Source of the DNA: Psychrobacillus sp032154225
Lineage (GTDB): Bacteria; Bacillota; Bacilli; Bacillales_A; Planococcaceae
Reading direction: 5' to 3'
Assembly (NCBI RefSeq): GCF_032154225.1
Contig: NZ_JALDYF010000012.1
Span: forward strand, 1-64,000
DNA length: 64,000 nt
Below are positions 44,163 through 52,851 of this stretch, piece after piece. The translations under genes and the position numbers were made by a program. Numbering within the stretch: position 1 is the first letter of the stretch; every line of letters begins with the position of its first letter. Under the pieces are notes generated by a model that was given only the letters and a program-made list of their open reading frames with translations, did not search any database and had not been told where the DNA came from.

Positions 44163-44203
44163 AACAAAAAGGAGCATTAATCCTTCTTGGACTATCGCCC
44201 CCG
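44163..44203 (-). terminator. Repeat-family hairpin (GTTAATCC family, third copy, decayed arm)
   Basis: The block AAAAAGGAGCATTAATCC followed by TTCTTGG is identical to the copy at 37881, but the second arm (ACTATCGCCCCC) has lost part of its pairing. Confidence 0.55.
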
Positions 44204-44325
44204 TTTTTTAAAAACTAAAACCATATTCACTATACTTAATAATAAAACACCAAAAAACAAATAGAACAAAATTGGATCTCCACCAGATGGAACTTCATCC
44301 GCTATATATCCTGAAATAATCTAGT
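44192..44325 (-). pseudogene. Remnant of a small membrane protein gene
   Basis: Two overlapping minus-strand frames together read ISGYIADEVPSGGDP then ILFYLF and, after a shift, GVLLLSIVNMVLVFKKRGR before a stop. Each frame alone is interrupted. This looks like the broken end of a short membrane protein. No start or ribosome site can be assigned, and the family is unknown. The bases from 44083 to 44413 otherwise hold only the repeat hairpin. Confidence 0.3.
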
Positions 44326-44413
44326 AGATACACTTATTACTTCTTTCTGATTTTAAGTGCTTTAGCAACTACATAACCTGTTACTAAAGCGTCCCACTAG
44401 TCGAATAAAAATT

Positions 44414-44698
44414 TTAGTCATTACCTTCAATTAGTTTCGTTTTAGTGAAAATTCCTGCAATGATTGTGATAATTCCACCTAACAATAGAAGAAGATGAAA
44501 AACAATTAAAGAACCCGTTCCTTCTAATTCATGAATCACCTTAGTTTCGTGTAACAAAGGCAGGGTTAACGGATACGTCAAAACTGATATCATTAAGACT
44601 ACTCCAGTGATTAATCTATTTTTCTTATTCCTTTTAGTTAAGTTTAAAGAAAAGGCAACAATTGCATATGCCAATATGATAAAAATGGTTAGTACCAT
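44414..44698 (-). CDS. Small three-helix membrane protein
   Basis: Protein of 94 residues, with helices at about 2-20, 27-50 and 62-84. I do not recognise the family. GGAGGTAG lies six bases before the ATG. It sits alone between a gene remnant and a long gene-free stretch. Confidence 0.5.
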   Translation of the reverse strand: MVLTIFIILAYAIVAFSLNLTKRNKKNRLITGVVLMISVLTYPLTLPLLHETKVIHELEGTGSLIVFHLLLLLGGIITIIAGIFTKTKLIEGND

Positions 44699-45224
44699 TT
44701 CAGGCTACCTCCGTTTTCCAGTAATATTTCTCGTTAAATAAAACTAAAAATTCAAACCCTTTGTAATACATACGTTAAACTAACCAATTAAGTTCCAATT
44801 ACGGAAAGTTTATTATTGAACTAGACTCTTAAGCATAAAAAAAGAGCATCAATTCTTGTCGAATCGAGGCCCTTGTCTAAATCTTTAACTATATAGGTTA
44901 GTAATCATAAGGTTTAACGATAGAATGTGATGATCAATTTACTTCTTTCCTTGCACTTCTATCACTCTACGTTTTAATTGGAAAATGTGGGTTTAGTAGA
45001 AATTTTAACGCATTTAGTTGGAGAAAGTTTTAATAGAGGGATAGTCTGAAAGCTTCCGACATCCTCCATTGGATTGGAGCGAAAGAAGAGGCGACACCAG
45101 AGGGAAAAGGGCGAGCTTAATACCCTGGACTAAACGAATCGGATGAAGGCGTGCCCGCTTCCGCCTCTGTAGCGTAAATCCCTGCCAAAACCAGTAAAAC
45201 TCACTTTATAAAAAAGGTGTATAC
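44699..45224. repeat. Gene-free region with a diverged terminator repeat and a GC-rich element
   Basis: A diverged member of the GTTAATCC hairpin family lies at about 44832-44876 (AAAGAGCATCAATTCTTG ... CGAATCGAGGCCC). A GC-rich element at about 45050-45185 shows GGATTGGAGCGAAAG, GAGGCGACACC, TACCCTGGACTAAACGAA and CCGCTTCCGCC, in the same order as blocks of the element at 14411-14560. No gene is visible. Confidence 0.5.
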
Positions 45225-45264
45225 AAAAAAATCCTTCCCAAGTATAAACTGGAGAAGGATTTTT
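45225..45264 (-). terminator. Terminator of psuK-psuG
   Basis: AAATCCTTCCCA and TGGAGAAGGATTT pair; on the minus strand seven T follow. Confidence 0.8.
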
Positions 45265-45267
45265 ATA

Positions 45268-46179
45268 TTATAGTTTATTCAATTCAACAGCAATCTTAGC
45301 TCCAACAACTGCATTGTTATATACTAATGCAATGTTTGACTCTAAGCTCTTACCTTCTGTTAATTCTTTTACTTTACCAAGTAAGAATGGTGTAACGTCT
45401 TTTCCTTTAATACCGTTTTCTTCCGCTTCTTGTAAAGCTTTTTCAATAATAGAAGTAATATATGCTTCTTCCATTGAATGCTCTGCAGGAATTGGATTCG
45501 CAATAATTGCTCCACCGTTCAAGCCTAATTCCCATTTCACTTGTAACATTTCAGCAACTTCTTTTGGCTCATCTAAGCGGAAGTTTGAATCAAACTGACT
45601 AGTTGCAGAATAGAACGCTGGGAATTTATCCGTTTTGTATCCAACTACAGGAACACCTTTTGTTTCTAAATATTCAAGAGTTAAACCAATATCTAAAATA
45701 GATTTCGCTCCAGCACATACTACCGCTACATTTGTAGAAGCTAATTCTTCTAAATCAGCTGAAATATCCATAGTTGTTTCAGCACCTCTATGCACACCAC
45801 CGATACCGCCAGTAACGAACATTTTAATACCTGCAAGCTCTGCACAAATCATTGTAGTAGCAACAGTTGTTGCACCGATTTCTTTTGAAGCAATTACATA
45901 TGCAAGATCTCTTCTAGAAGTTTTTCTAGCATGTCTGCTTGTCCCTAAAGTTTCAAGCTCTTCTTCTGAAAGACCAATTTTAATCTTGCCATCCATAATC
46001 GCAATTGTTGCTGGAACCGCACCGTTATCACGAATAATTTTCTCTACTTCTCTTGCCATTTCAACGTTTTGTGGGTAAGGCATACCATGTGAAATGATTG
46101 TTGATTCTAATGCTACGATTGCCTTTCCTGCTGCCATTCCTTCTGCTACTTCTTTTGAGTATGTTAAATATTGTTTCAT
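45268..46179 (-). CDS. psuG: Pseudouridine-5-phosphate glycosidase PsuG
   Basis: Enzyme of 303 residues that splits pseudouridine 5-phosphate into uracil and ribose 5-phosphate. The family signature ALESTIISHGMPYPQN opens the protein, and MFVTGGIGGVHRG and CAGAKSILDIG are typical. A conserved lysine and glutamate take part in catalysis in characterised homologues. The ATG overlaps the psuK stop (ATGA), so kinase and glycosidase are made together as a pseudouridine catabolic pair. Confidence 0.93.
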   Translation of the reverse strand: MKQYLTYSKEVAEGMAAGKAIVALESTIISHGMPYPQNVEMAREVEKIIRDNGAVPATIAIMDGKIKIGLSEEELETLGTSRHARKTSRRDLAYVIASKEIGATTVATTMICAELAGIKMFVTGGIGGVHRGAETTMDISADLEELASTNVAVVCAGAKSILDIGLTLEYLETKGVPVVGYKTDKFPAFYSATSQFDSNFRLDEPKEVAEMLQVKWELGLNGGAIIANPIPAEHSMEEAYITSIIEKALQEAEENGIKGKDVTPFLLGKVKELTEGKSLESNIALVYNNAVVGAKIAVELNKL

Positions 46180-47279
46180 ACTGTATATTCCTCCATTTCA
46201 TTATTTAAAGTAATTTTTGAAAGCTCTGTTCGAACAGTTTCTGCTGATTGCAAAGTTTTACTTGCATTCATCATACCTGTATTTACTGCCGTTTTCATAT
46301 CTTGTCCATCTATCCAAGCATGGAGAGTTCCAGAAACAAAAGCATCTCCAGCGCCTGTTACATCTACAACATGATCCACTTGAATAGCTGGAACATGCGC
46401 TACCGCTTCTTCCGTGTCACTAAAATACATAACACCTTTACTTCCATTTGTTATAACTACATTCTTAACGCCTTTTTGCACAAACGCTTCTGCTGCTTCT
46501 TTCCACGTTGTTTCATCTATTATTTTCACCTGTAAATAAGTTTCAGCTTCATCTCTGTTTATAATGAGCCATTCAATCCCATTTAATGAATCCGGTATTC
46601 TTTCCATTTTTGGAGATGATACAGGAATAATAGCCAACGGTACATTGTTTCCAATTGCAAGTGTTTGTAAATATTGAAGTACCTCTTTCGTACAATTCAT
46701 ATCCACGATAATTAGTTGAGCGTTCATCAAATTAGATTCTTGCTTTTTCATATATTCCACAGTCAATTGTTCATATATTTCCATATTAGCTAATGCAAAA
46801 AGCATTTCACCTTGTTGGTCTAATATAGCGGAATAAGTTCCTGTAGAATAATTTGCTAACTTTTCTACAGAATATAAATTCATCCAATTACTCGATGTTT
46901 TTTCTATAATTTGATACTCCATATCATTACCTACTACTGTTAACATACGGACACTATGCCCAAGTCTTCCAATATTTTCGGCAATGTTTCTTGCTACTCC
47001 ACCAACACTTTGCATACTTATTGTTGGATTGGAAGTGCCCATTTGCAATTCTTTTTTCACGATGTACTTTCGGTCTACATTCGCACCGCCGATGCAAATA
47101 ACTTCCTTGTTTTCTGGAAGTATGTAAGCCCTTCCAGTAATCTTCCCATTTTTAATCAACTGAGAAATAGTGTTTGCTACTGCTGGCCTCGACATTTCAA
47201 GCGTATTTGCTATTTCTAGCTGTGATGCATAAGGATTTTTTTGGAGATATTTTAAAATTTGGAGTTCCTTTGGTTGCAT
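46176..47279 (-). CDS. psuK: Pseudouridine kinase PsuK with N-terminal HTH domain
   Basis: PfkB-family kinase of 367 residues fused to an N-terminal winged HTH (residues 1-55: ILKYLQKNPYASQLEIANTL, MSRPAVANTISQLI). The kinase domain shows the PfkB signature VDVTGAGDAFVSG near residue 333. It phosphorylates pseudouridine for PsuG. The fused HTH suggests it also represses its own operon; direct repeats flank the -10 of its promoter. AAAGGAGG precedes the ATG. Confidence 0.9.
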   Translation of the reverse strand: MQPKELQILKYLQKNPYASQLEIANTLEMSRPAVANTISQLIKNGKITGRAYILPENKEVICIGGANVDRKYIVKKELQMGTSNPTISMQSVGGVARNIAENIGRLGHSVRMLTVVGNDMEYQIIEKTSSNWMNLYSVEKLANYSTGTYSAILDQQGEMLFALANMEIYEQLTVEYMKKQESNLMNAQLIIVDMNCTKEVLQYLQTLAIGNNVPLAIIPVSSPKMERIPDSLNGIEWLIINRDEAETYLQVKIIDETTWKEAAEAFVQKGVKNVVITNGSKGVMYFSDTEEAVAHVPAIQVDHVVDVTGAGDAFVSGTLHAWIDGQDMKTAVNTGMMNASKTLQSAETVRTELSKITLNNEMEEYTV

Positions 47280-47303
47280 TTACTATATCCTCCTTTCTAT
47301 TTC

Positions 47304-47345
47304 AAACTTTTGTTTTATTATAAACTTTTGTTTTGTAAAAGTCAA
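47304..47345 (-). promoter_or_regulatory. psuKG promoter with two direct repeats
   Basis: On the minus strand TTGACT (47340-47345), a 17-base spacer and TATAAT (47317-47322). Two identical 13-base repeats, AAACTTTTGTTTT on the plus strand, lie at 47304-47316 and 47322-47334, 18 bases apart, one in the spacer and one after the -10. They are a likely operator. Confidence 0.65.
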
Positions 47346-47349
47346 AACA

Positions 47350-47391
47350 AAAACGCTAACAACAAATTAAATTTGTCATCAGCGTTTTTAT
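47350..47391 (-). terminator. Terminator of motAB
   Basis: ACGCTAACAACAAAT and ATTTGTCATCAGCGT pair with a few mismatches; T runs flank it. Confidence 0.65.
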
Positions 47392-48155
47392 TATTGTGGT
47401 GAATCGTTTAATGTTCCATCCTCAAGTACACGTGGTTGTATTAATACTTCGACACGTCTATTTTGTCCACGACCTTCTTCTGTGTCATTAGATGATACCG
47501 GCTTAAATTCGCCATATCCTTTGGCACTAAAATAAAGAGGATCTATTTTTTCTTTGTCTACTAATATTTTCAAAAAGTTAACCGAACGCATTACGCTTAG
47601 TTCCCAGTTGGAAGAATATTCATTACTTGAAATCGGTATATTATCTGTGTGCCCTGTAATTACAACATTTCTTGGTGGGTCAAAAACTAGTAAAGAAGAA
47701 ATATCTTCGGCAAGCCCTCTATATTCTTCTTTTACTTCCGCTTTCCCCATATCAAACAAAATGCTGTCTCGAATCGTTACAAGAAGTCCATCAGGAGTTA
47801 ACTTTGTAGCAAATTGTTTTTCTAAAGCATGTACTGCAATATATTCATCAACACTCGCTTGAATTTCAGACAGTGCTTGTTGATCTTCTATATATGCAGA
47901 ACTCTGCTCTTCACTTGTTTCATTCGGAGGTAAGGGTACTTCCATAGGTGATGGCTGTTCCATTAAGCCTACTCCACCATCAAATATTTGATTGAACACT
48001 TCAGACATTTGTTCAAGTTTTTGCTGATCAATTGTACTCGTTGAAAATAAAACGATAAATAGAGCAAGTAAGAGTGTTAAAATATCTGCGTAAGGAATCA
48101 GCCAAGATTCATCAATATGCTCTTCTTCTCTGTGCTTTTTATGCTTCTTTGCCAA
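47391..48155 (-). CDS. motB: Flagellar motor stator protein MotB
   Basis: Stator subunit of 254 residues. A short basic tail is followed by one membrane helix with the ion-carrying aspartate D24 in PYADILTLLLALFIVL. A plug/linker and an OmpA-like peptidoglycan-binding domain follow (TGHTDNIPISS, NRRVEVLI). The sequence around D24 matches proton-type MotB of B. subtilis rather than MotS. TTG 48155 has GGGGAGG six bases upstream. It overlaps motA by 17 bases. Confidence 0.93.
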   Translation of the reverse strand: MAKKHKKHREEEHIDESWLIPYADILTLLLALFIVLFSTSTIDQQKLEQMSEVFNQIFDGGVGLMEQPSPMEVPLPPNETSEEQSSAYIEDQQALSEIQASVDEYIAVHALEKQFATKLTPDGLLVTIRDSILFDMGKAEVKEEYRGLAEDISSLLVFDPPRNVVITGHTDNIPISSNEYSSNWELSVMRSVNFLKILVDKEKIDPLYFSAKGYGEFKPVSSNDTEEGRGQNRRVEVLIQPRVLEDGTLNDSPQ

Positions 48156-48942
48156 AGCCAGCCTCCCCGCTTTCGCTCAATATTTTTTTACGATCTGACA
48201 TTGATAAATAAGAAGCTAATTTTTGTTCAATTACTCGTGGGGCATCTCCTTCTAAAACTGAAAGGATACCTTCAAGCATCATCGTTTTTTGACGTACTTC
48301 TTGTTTCGATTTACGTTTTAATTTGTTTGCAAATGGATGCCAAATTACATATCCTGAGAAAATCCCCATAAGCGTTGCTACAAAGGCTGCTGAAATAGCA
48401 TGTCCAAGCAAATCTATATCGTTTAAGTTTTTCAAGGCTGCGATTAATCCAATTACCGCTCCTAGAACACCAAGAGTCGGTGCATATGTACCAGCTTGAG
48501 AGAAAATTTGAGCTCCACCAATATGTCTCTCTTCTAGAGCGTCAATTTCTTCCGTTAGTACATCTCGGATATAATCAGCGTTTTGTCCATCAATTGCTAG
48601 GGTTAATCCATTTTTTAAAAAAGGGTCATCTACATCTGTTATTCTACTTTCTAATGCAAGTAATCCTTCTCTTCTAGCTAAATCTGCCCAGCTCGAAAAT
48701 ATTTTAATAATTTCCTGATCATCTGCTAATTTTTTATCTTTGAAAAGAACTCCAAAAAGCTTTGGTACACGCTTTAACTCTCTCATTGGGAAGGCAATTG
48801 TTACAGCTGCAATTGTTCCAAAAATAATGATTAATATTGCTGCTGGATTTAAAAGAGCATCCGGCGTTACTCCTTTTAGGTACATTCCAACTAATAAAGA
48901 GACAAATGCAACTATAAGACCAACAACTGTAGATATATCCAT
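48139..48942 (-). CDS. motA: Flagellar motor stator protein MotA
   Basis: Stator subunit of 267 residues with four membrane helices: two near the N-terminus, then a large cytosolic loop (about 55-145) that contacts the rotor, then two more (about 150-210). Typical blocks are DALLNPAAILIIIFGT, EGLLALES and APTLGVLGAVIGLIAAL. With MotB it forms the ion channel driving the flagellum. Motility plus two chemoreceptors in this window indicate a chemotactic organism. Confidence 0.94.
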   Translation of the reverse strand: MDISTVVGLIVAFVSLLVGMYLKGVTPDALLNPAAILIIIFGTIAAVTIAFPMRELKRVPKLFGVLFKDKKLADDQEIIKIFSSWADLARREGLLALESRITDVDDPFLKNGLTLAIDGQNADYIRDVLTEEIDALEERHIGGAQIFSQAGTYAPTLGVLGAVIGLIAALKNLNDIDLLGHAISAAFVATLMGIFSGYVIWHPFANKLKRKSKQEVRQKTMMLEGILSVLEGDAPRVIEQKLASYLSMSDRKKILSESGEAGFGKEA

Positions 48943-49134
48943 TCTCTAACCCCCATATTCTATTTCCTTACTTTATTTCGGCTAATATATTATTATTTTA
49001 ATCCTAATCTTCTATTGTCACAATATTATTTCAACAAATATGAACAAAATCTGACATTATATAAAATATCTTAATTGAAAAAACTCTCATAAAAATGATA
49101 ATATTAAAATAACTAATAGAAGGGAAGTATGTAA

Positions 49135-50367
49135 ATGACAACTTTTAATGACAATCTTGAAAAATATGCAGCACTTGTAGTTGAAGTCGGAGTTAATATT
49201 CAACCTGGCCAAAACTTATACATAGCTACGTCCATTGATAGCGTAGGGCTTGCCCGTTTAATAACGAAAAAAGCATATGAAATCGGTGCTAACCAAGTAT
49301 TTGTGGACTTCTCAGACGATGAAATTACTCGCATGCGCTATGATTTAGCTCCTCAAGAATCTTTTGAAATTTTCCCTTCATGGAAAATTCAAGAACGAGA
49401 ATTACTTGCTGAGCAAGGTGCAGCATTTTTATCTATTATAAGCCAAAGCCCTGATCTTTTAAAAGGTGTAGATACAGTTAAAATTTCTGCATTCCAAAAA
49501 GCGACAGGTATTGCAATGAGCAAATATCGTCAATATGTACAATCAGACAAAATTAGTTGGTCCGTTATCGCTTCTCCTTCAAAAGAGTGGGCAAAGAAGG
49601 TTTTTCCAAACGTTGCAGAAGAGGAACAAGTTTCATCTCTATGGGAAGCTATTTTTAAAGCCGTGCGAGCTGATTTAGAAGATCCAGTAGCGGCGTGGAA
49701 AGAACATGATGTTTTATTGCGCAATAAAGTAGATTACTTAAATGATAAAAACTATACAAAACTTCACTATACTGCTCCAGGAACAGACCTGACAATCGAG
49801 CTTCCAAAAGGACATCTATGGTGTGGTTCAGGTAGTGTCAATGAAAAAGGGGAAAGCTTCATGCCAAATATGCCAACGGAAGAAGTATTCACCGCTCCAT
49901 TGAAAACTGGTGTAAACGGCTATGTAGCAAGTACAAAACCATTAAGTTACGGCGGCAATATTATCGACAATTTCACTATTACTTTTGAAAAAGGTCGAAT
50001 CGTAAAAGTAGAGGCTGAACAGGGCCAAGAAGTACTTGAACATCTTGTTGCAACGGATGAAGGTTCTCACTATTTAGGAGAAGTTGCATTAGTTCCACAT
50101 GATTCACCAATATCTAATTCTAATTTATTGTTTTACAATACTCTTTTTGACGAAAATGCATCCAATCATTTGGCAATTGGTAGTGCTTATGCTTTTTGTA
50201 TCGAGGGCGGGAAAAAAATGAGCCGTGAAGAATTAGCTGAAAATGGATTAAACGAAAGTATCACGCATGTAGATTTCATGATTGGTTCAAATGATATGAA
50301 TATCGATGGAATGAAAGAAGATGGAACTTCAGAACCTGTCTTCCGTAATGGTAATTGGGCATTTTAA
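49135..50367 (+). CDS. M29 family aminopeptidase (AmpS/AmpT type)
   Basis: Zinc or cobalt metallopeptidase of 410 residues (thermophilic aminopeptidase family). Metal-ligand blocks are visible: MPTEEVFTAP, YLGEVALVPHDSPIS, NTLFDENASNHLAIG and THVDFMIGS. It releases N-terminal residues from peptides in the cytosol. AAGGGAAG precedes the ATG. A closely similar second copy lies at the right end of the window (62956 onward). Confidence 0.9.
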   Translation: MTTFNDNLEKYAALVVEVGVNIQPGQNLYIATSIDSVGLARLITKKAYEIGANQVFVDFSDDEITRMRYDLAPQESFEIFPSWKIQERELLAEQGAAFLSIISQSPDLLKGVDTVKISAFQKATGIAMSKYRQYVQSDKISWSVIASPSKEWAKKVFPNVAEEEQVSSLWEAIFKAVRADLEDPVAAWKEHDVLLRNKVDYLNDKNYTKLHYTAPGTDLTIELPKGHLWCGSGSVNEKGESFMPNMPTEEVFTAPLKTGVNGYVASTKPLSYGGNIIDNFTITFEKGRIVKVEAEQGQEVLEHLVATDEGSHYLGEVALVPHDSPISNSNLLFYNTLFDENASNHLAIGSAYAFCIEGGKKMSREELAENGLNESITHVDFMIGSNDMNIDGMKEDGTSEPVFRNGNWAF

Positions 50368-50459
50368 CTAATTCTAAGTAGATTTCTATATTATTCTACT
50401 TACTTTTTATATAACTTTAAGCTATAATGTAAGTAATATAACTAGTGAGGTGTTTACCA

Positions 50460-50594
50460 ATGGGTTTATTTATAGTTACAGTTCTTGGTTTCTCAGTGTG
50501 TATCGGCATTGTTGGTTTTACAATTATGCATTACGTTGCTATTCCGATGAATGCACATGATTCAGTTTCAATAGATCCAAAGCCGTCTAAATAA
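50460..50594 (+). CDS. Small single-helix membrane protein (44 residues)
   Basis: An ATG at 50460 with GAGGTG eight bases before it opens a 44-codon frame: a hydrophobic helix (about residues 3-28, LFIVTVLGFS, GIVGFTIMHYVAIP) and a polar tail ending IDPKPSK. A -10 TATAAT lies about 30 bases upstream and a strong terminator directly after, so it is a complete transcription unit. I do not recognise the family. Confidence 0.65.
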   Translation: MGLFIVTVLGFSVCIGIVGFTIMHYVAIPMNAHDSVSIDPKPSK

Positions 50595-50601
50595 TACTAA
50601 G

Positions 50602-50631
50602 CAACCGCAAATTTGCGGTTGTTTTTTTATG
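50602..50631 (+). terminator. Terminator of the 44-residue membrane protein gene
   Basis: CAACCGCAAA and TTTGCGGTTG pair and are followed by seven T. Confidence 0.9.
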
Positions 50632-50877
50632 GAGAAAAGCAACAATTTCTTTTACATTTTTAAGCCATGTCACTCTTTCTCTTTTTCCTTTCATTTAAGC
50701 AACAGAAACATAACGAAATGATTACAAACAAGTACTAACTAATCATTTCCACTCCCCCTTCTATGCTCATCCTCCCACTTTCCTTTGAAACAAATGTAAT
50801 TTTCCATAATGTAACAAATAAAATTATACTCTTTATCGTTTATACTTGATGAGTATGATTAAATTGGAGGAATATAC

Positions 50878-51885
50878 ATGTTTTCAAACACACATATTGG
50901 AATAGATTTAGGAACAGCAAATACATTAGTATATACAAAAAACAAAGGCTTACTTATAAATGAACCAACAGTTGTTGCAATAAATACAAAAACAAAAGCA
51001 ATTATTGCATTTGGCGAAGAAGCGAAAAATATGATTGGTAAAACGCCAACAAATATCGAAGTCATCCGCCCATTAAAAGATGGCGTTATTGCAGATTTTG
51101 ATATTACAACACAATTACTGAAACTGCTTATGCAAAAAGCAAGTAAGAAACTTGGTACTTCTTTAAGAAAACCAACTGTCATTGTTTGTACTCCTTCAGG
51201 TGCTACATCTGTTGAACGACGAGCAATACAAGATGCCGTTAGACAAAGTGGAGCAAAAGAAGTGCAACTTATGGAAGAACCTGTTGCAGCTGCAATAGGT
51301 GCTGGTCTTCCAGTCCATGAACCTGTTGCTAGCATGGTCGTTGATATAGGTGGCGGGACAACAGAAGTAGGTATTATCTCTTTTGGTGGTGTAGTAGCAT
51401 CTAATATAGTAAAAGCTGCTGGAGATAAAATGGACGAAGCGATTATTCATTTCGTTCGAAAAGAATATAATGTCATAATAGGTGAACCAACTGCTGAAAC
51501 GATCAAAAAAACAATCGGTCATGCACTAATTCCCCATACAGTCGAATATATAGATATCCGCGGAAGAGATGTCATGACAGGATTACCTAAAATCATTAAT
51601 CTCTCTTCTATACAAGTACAAGAAGCACTTAGAGAATCACTCGAAACTATTTTAACAACCATTCGAAATACACTAGAAGTTAGCCCCCCCGAGTTAGCTG
51701 GCGACATTGTGGACTATGGTGTTGTGTTAACAGGTGGAGGAGCACTCTTGAAAAATATAAGCGAGTGGCTATCCAATGAAATTGATGTTCCTGTTCATAT
51801 TGCCCCTGAACCACTATATTCTGTGGCCGTTGGAACTGGAAAATCGATTATCGTGCGCAATCAAAAACAAAGTATAGCTAAATAA
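50878..51885 (+). CDS. mreBH: Rod-shape-determining actin homologue MreBH
   Basis: Actin-fold protein of 335 residues. Nucleotide-binding motifs are GIDLGTANTLVY (phosphate 1), VVDIGGGTTEVGIIS (phosphate 2) and GVVLTGGGALL (adenosine). Length equals that of B. subtilis MreBH, and the short C-terminus and stand-alone position, away from mreCD, fit MreBH rather than MreB. It guides cell-wall synthesis and hydrolase placement at the membrane. TTGGAGG precedes the ATG. Mbl is the alternative. Confidence 0.85.
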   Translation: MFSNTHIGIDLGTANTLVYTKNKGLLINEPTVVAINTKTKAIIAFGEEAKNMIGKTPTNIEVIRPLKDGVIADFDITTQLLKLLMQKASKKLGTSLRKPTVIVCTPSGATSVERRAIQDAVRQSGAKEVQLMEEPVAAAIGAGLPVHEPVASMVVDIGGGTTEVGIISFGGVVASNIVKAAGDKMDEAIIHFVRKEYNVIIGEPTAETIKKTIGHALIPHTVEYIDIRGRDVMTGLPKIINLSSIQVQEALRESLETILTTIRNTLEVSPPELAGDIVDYGVVLTGGGALLKNISEWLSNEIDVPVHIAPEPLYSVAVGTGKSIIVRNQKQSIAK

Positions 51886-51958
51886 TTTAACCGAATTAGA
51901 GGAAATTTTACTCCTTTTCATATAAAATAATAAAAGTAACATATGAAGGAGGAGTTCC

Positions 51959-52525
51959 ATGTCTAGTTTAAACGATTTATTAACATACAATAAATACTTT
52001 GTAGAACACAAGTTATATGAGCCTTACTTAACAACAAAGTTCCCAGATAAGCGAATCGTCATTTTAACATGTATGGACACACGATTATTTGAGCTGTTAC
52101 CAAAATCAATGAATTTTAAAAATGGTGATGTCAAAATTGTAAAAAGTGCCGGAGCTGTTATTAACCATCCATTTGGTGGAATTATGCGTAGCTTAATCGT
52201 CGCTGTTTATGAACTTCAAGCAGATGAAATATATGTAATCGGCCATCATGATTGTGGCATGAGCGTTATTGAAACAGATAAAATTGTGGAAAAAATGACT
52301 GCAAGAGGCGTCGATCCTCGTACTTTTGAAATACTAAAACATTCTGGTGTAAATCTAGATAACTGGCTAGAAGGTTTTTCGGATGTGGAAGAAAGTGTTC
52401 TACATAGTGTAGATATGATTAAAAATCATCCTCTAATGATTAAAGATATACCTGTCCACGGTTTAATAATTGATCCCGAAACAGGCAGGCTTGACCTAGT
52501 TTCAGATGGAACTATCAACAAATAA
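51959..52525 (+). CDS. Beta-class carbonic anhydrase
   Basis: Zinc enzyme of 188 residues interconverting carbon dioxide and bicarbonate. Ligands are C38 and D40 in CMDTRL, and H96 and C99 in GHHDCGM, the beta-class pattern. The size fits the short clade found in Bacillales (YtiB-like). AAGGAGGAG precedes the ATG. It ends at a bidirectional terminator. Confidence 0.88.
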   Translation: MSSLNDLLTYNKYFVEHKLYEPYLTTKFPDKRIVILTCMDTRLFELLPKSMNFKNGDVKIVKSAGAVINHPFGGIMRSLIVAVYELQADEIYVIGHHDCGMSVIETDKIVEKMTARGVDPRTFEILKHSGVNLDNWLEGFSDVEESVLHSVDMIKNHPLMIKDIPVHGLIIDPETGRLDLVSDGTINK

Positions 52526-52561
52526 TTGATTATTTCCCGGGAAATCGACAATAATAAATAC

Positions 52562-52601
52562 AAAATGCCGAAGCGTTGTTTTGACAGCGTTTCGGCATTT
52601 T
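52562..52601 (+). terminator. Terminator of the carbonic anhydrase gene
   Basis: AAAATGCCGAAGCG and CGTTTCGGCATTTT pair with a loop of about 11 bases. Confidence 0.82.
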
Positions 52602-52628
52602 CAAATTCAAGAAATTTTGTTGTAAAAG

Positions 52629-52745
52629 GGACTAATTAGACAGTCCCGTTGCGATTGATCTATTATTTGTAAAGATTGAGATCGATCGATTCAACCGATT
52701 ATTCGTGAGATTCGACCGATTATCTGAGTTATTAGACCGAATGAG
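52629..52745. repeat. Degenerate 21-base tandem repeats
   Basis: Two adjacent 21-base units, GATTCAACCGATTATTCGTGA (52688-52708; last base given separately from its 20-base body) and GATTCGACCGATTATCTGAG plus T (52709-52729), are flanked by weaker units at 52653-52673 and 52730-52745. A GGGACT/AGTCCC hairpin stands at 52628-52647. No gene lies between 52526 and 52851. Confidence 0.5.
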
Positions 52746-52774
52746 TCTTTCTACGACGAGTATCCGCAGCATAA

Positions 52775-52815
52775 TAAAAAACTTATTACTCCAAATGGAA
52801 TAATAAGCTTTTTAT
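52775..52815 (-). terminator. Terminator of the pepF-acetyltransferase unit
   Basis: AAAAAACTTATTACTCCA and TGGAATAATAAGCTTTTT pair over two A; T runs on both strands. Confidence 0.8.
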
Positions 52816-52851
52816 CGAGTTATTTATTCGCTCAAGCAACGTCTTGCCCTT

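Noticed and set aside
44192..44325. An intact small membrane protein gene
   Set aside because: No single frame covers the hydrophobic segment; a shift between frames is needed and no start can be placed, so it is listed only as a remnant.
37879..44876. CRISPR-like array from the recurring 40-base hairpins
   Set aside because: Copies are kilobases apart, diverged and located at gene ends; there are no regular spacers and no cas genes.
50595..50877. Sigma-I promoter before mreBH, as in B. subtilis
   Set aside because: A CCCCC tract is present near 50755 but no CGAA element lies at the expected distance.
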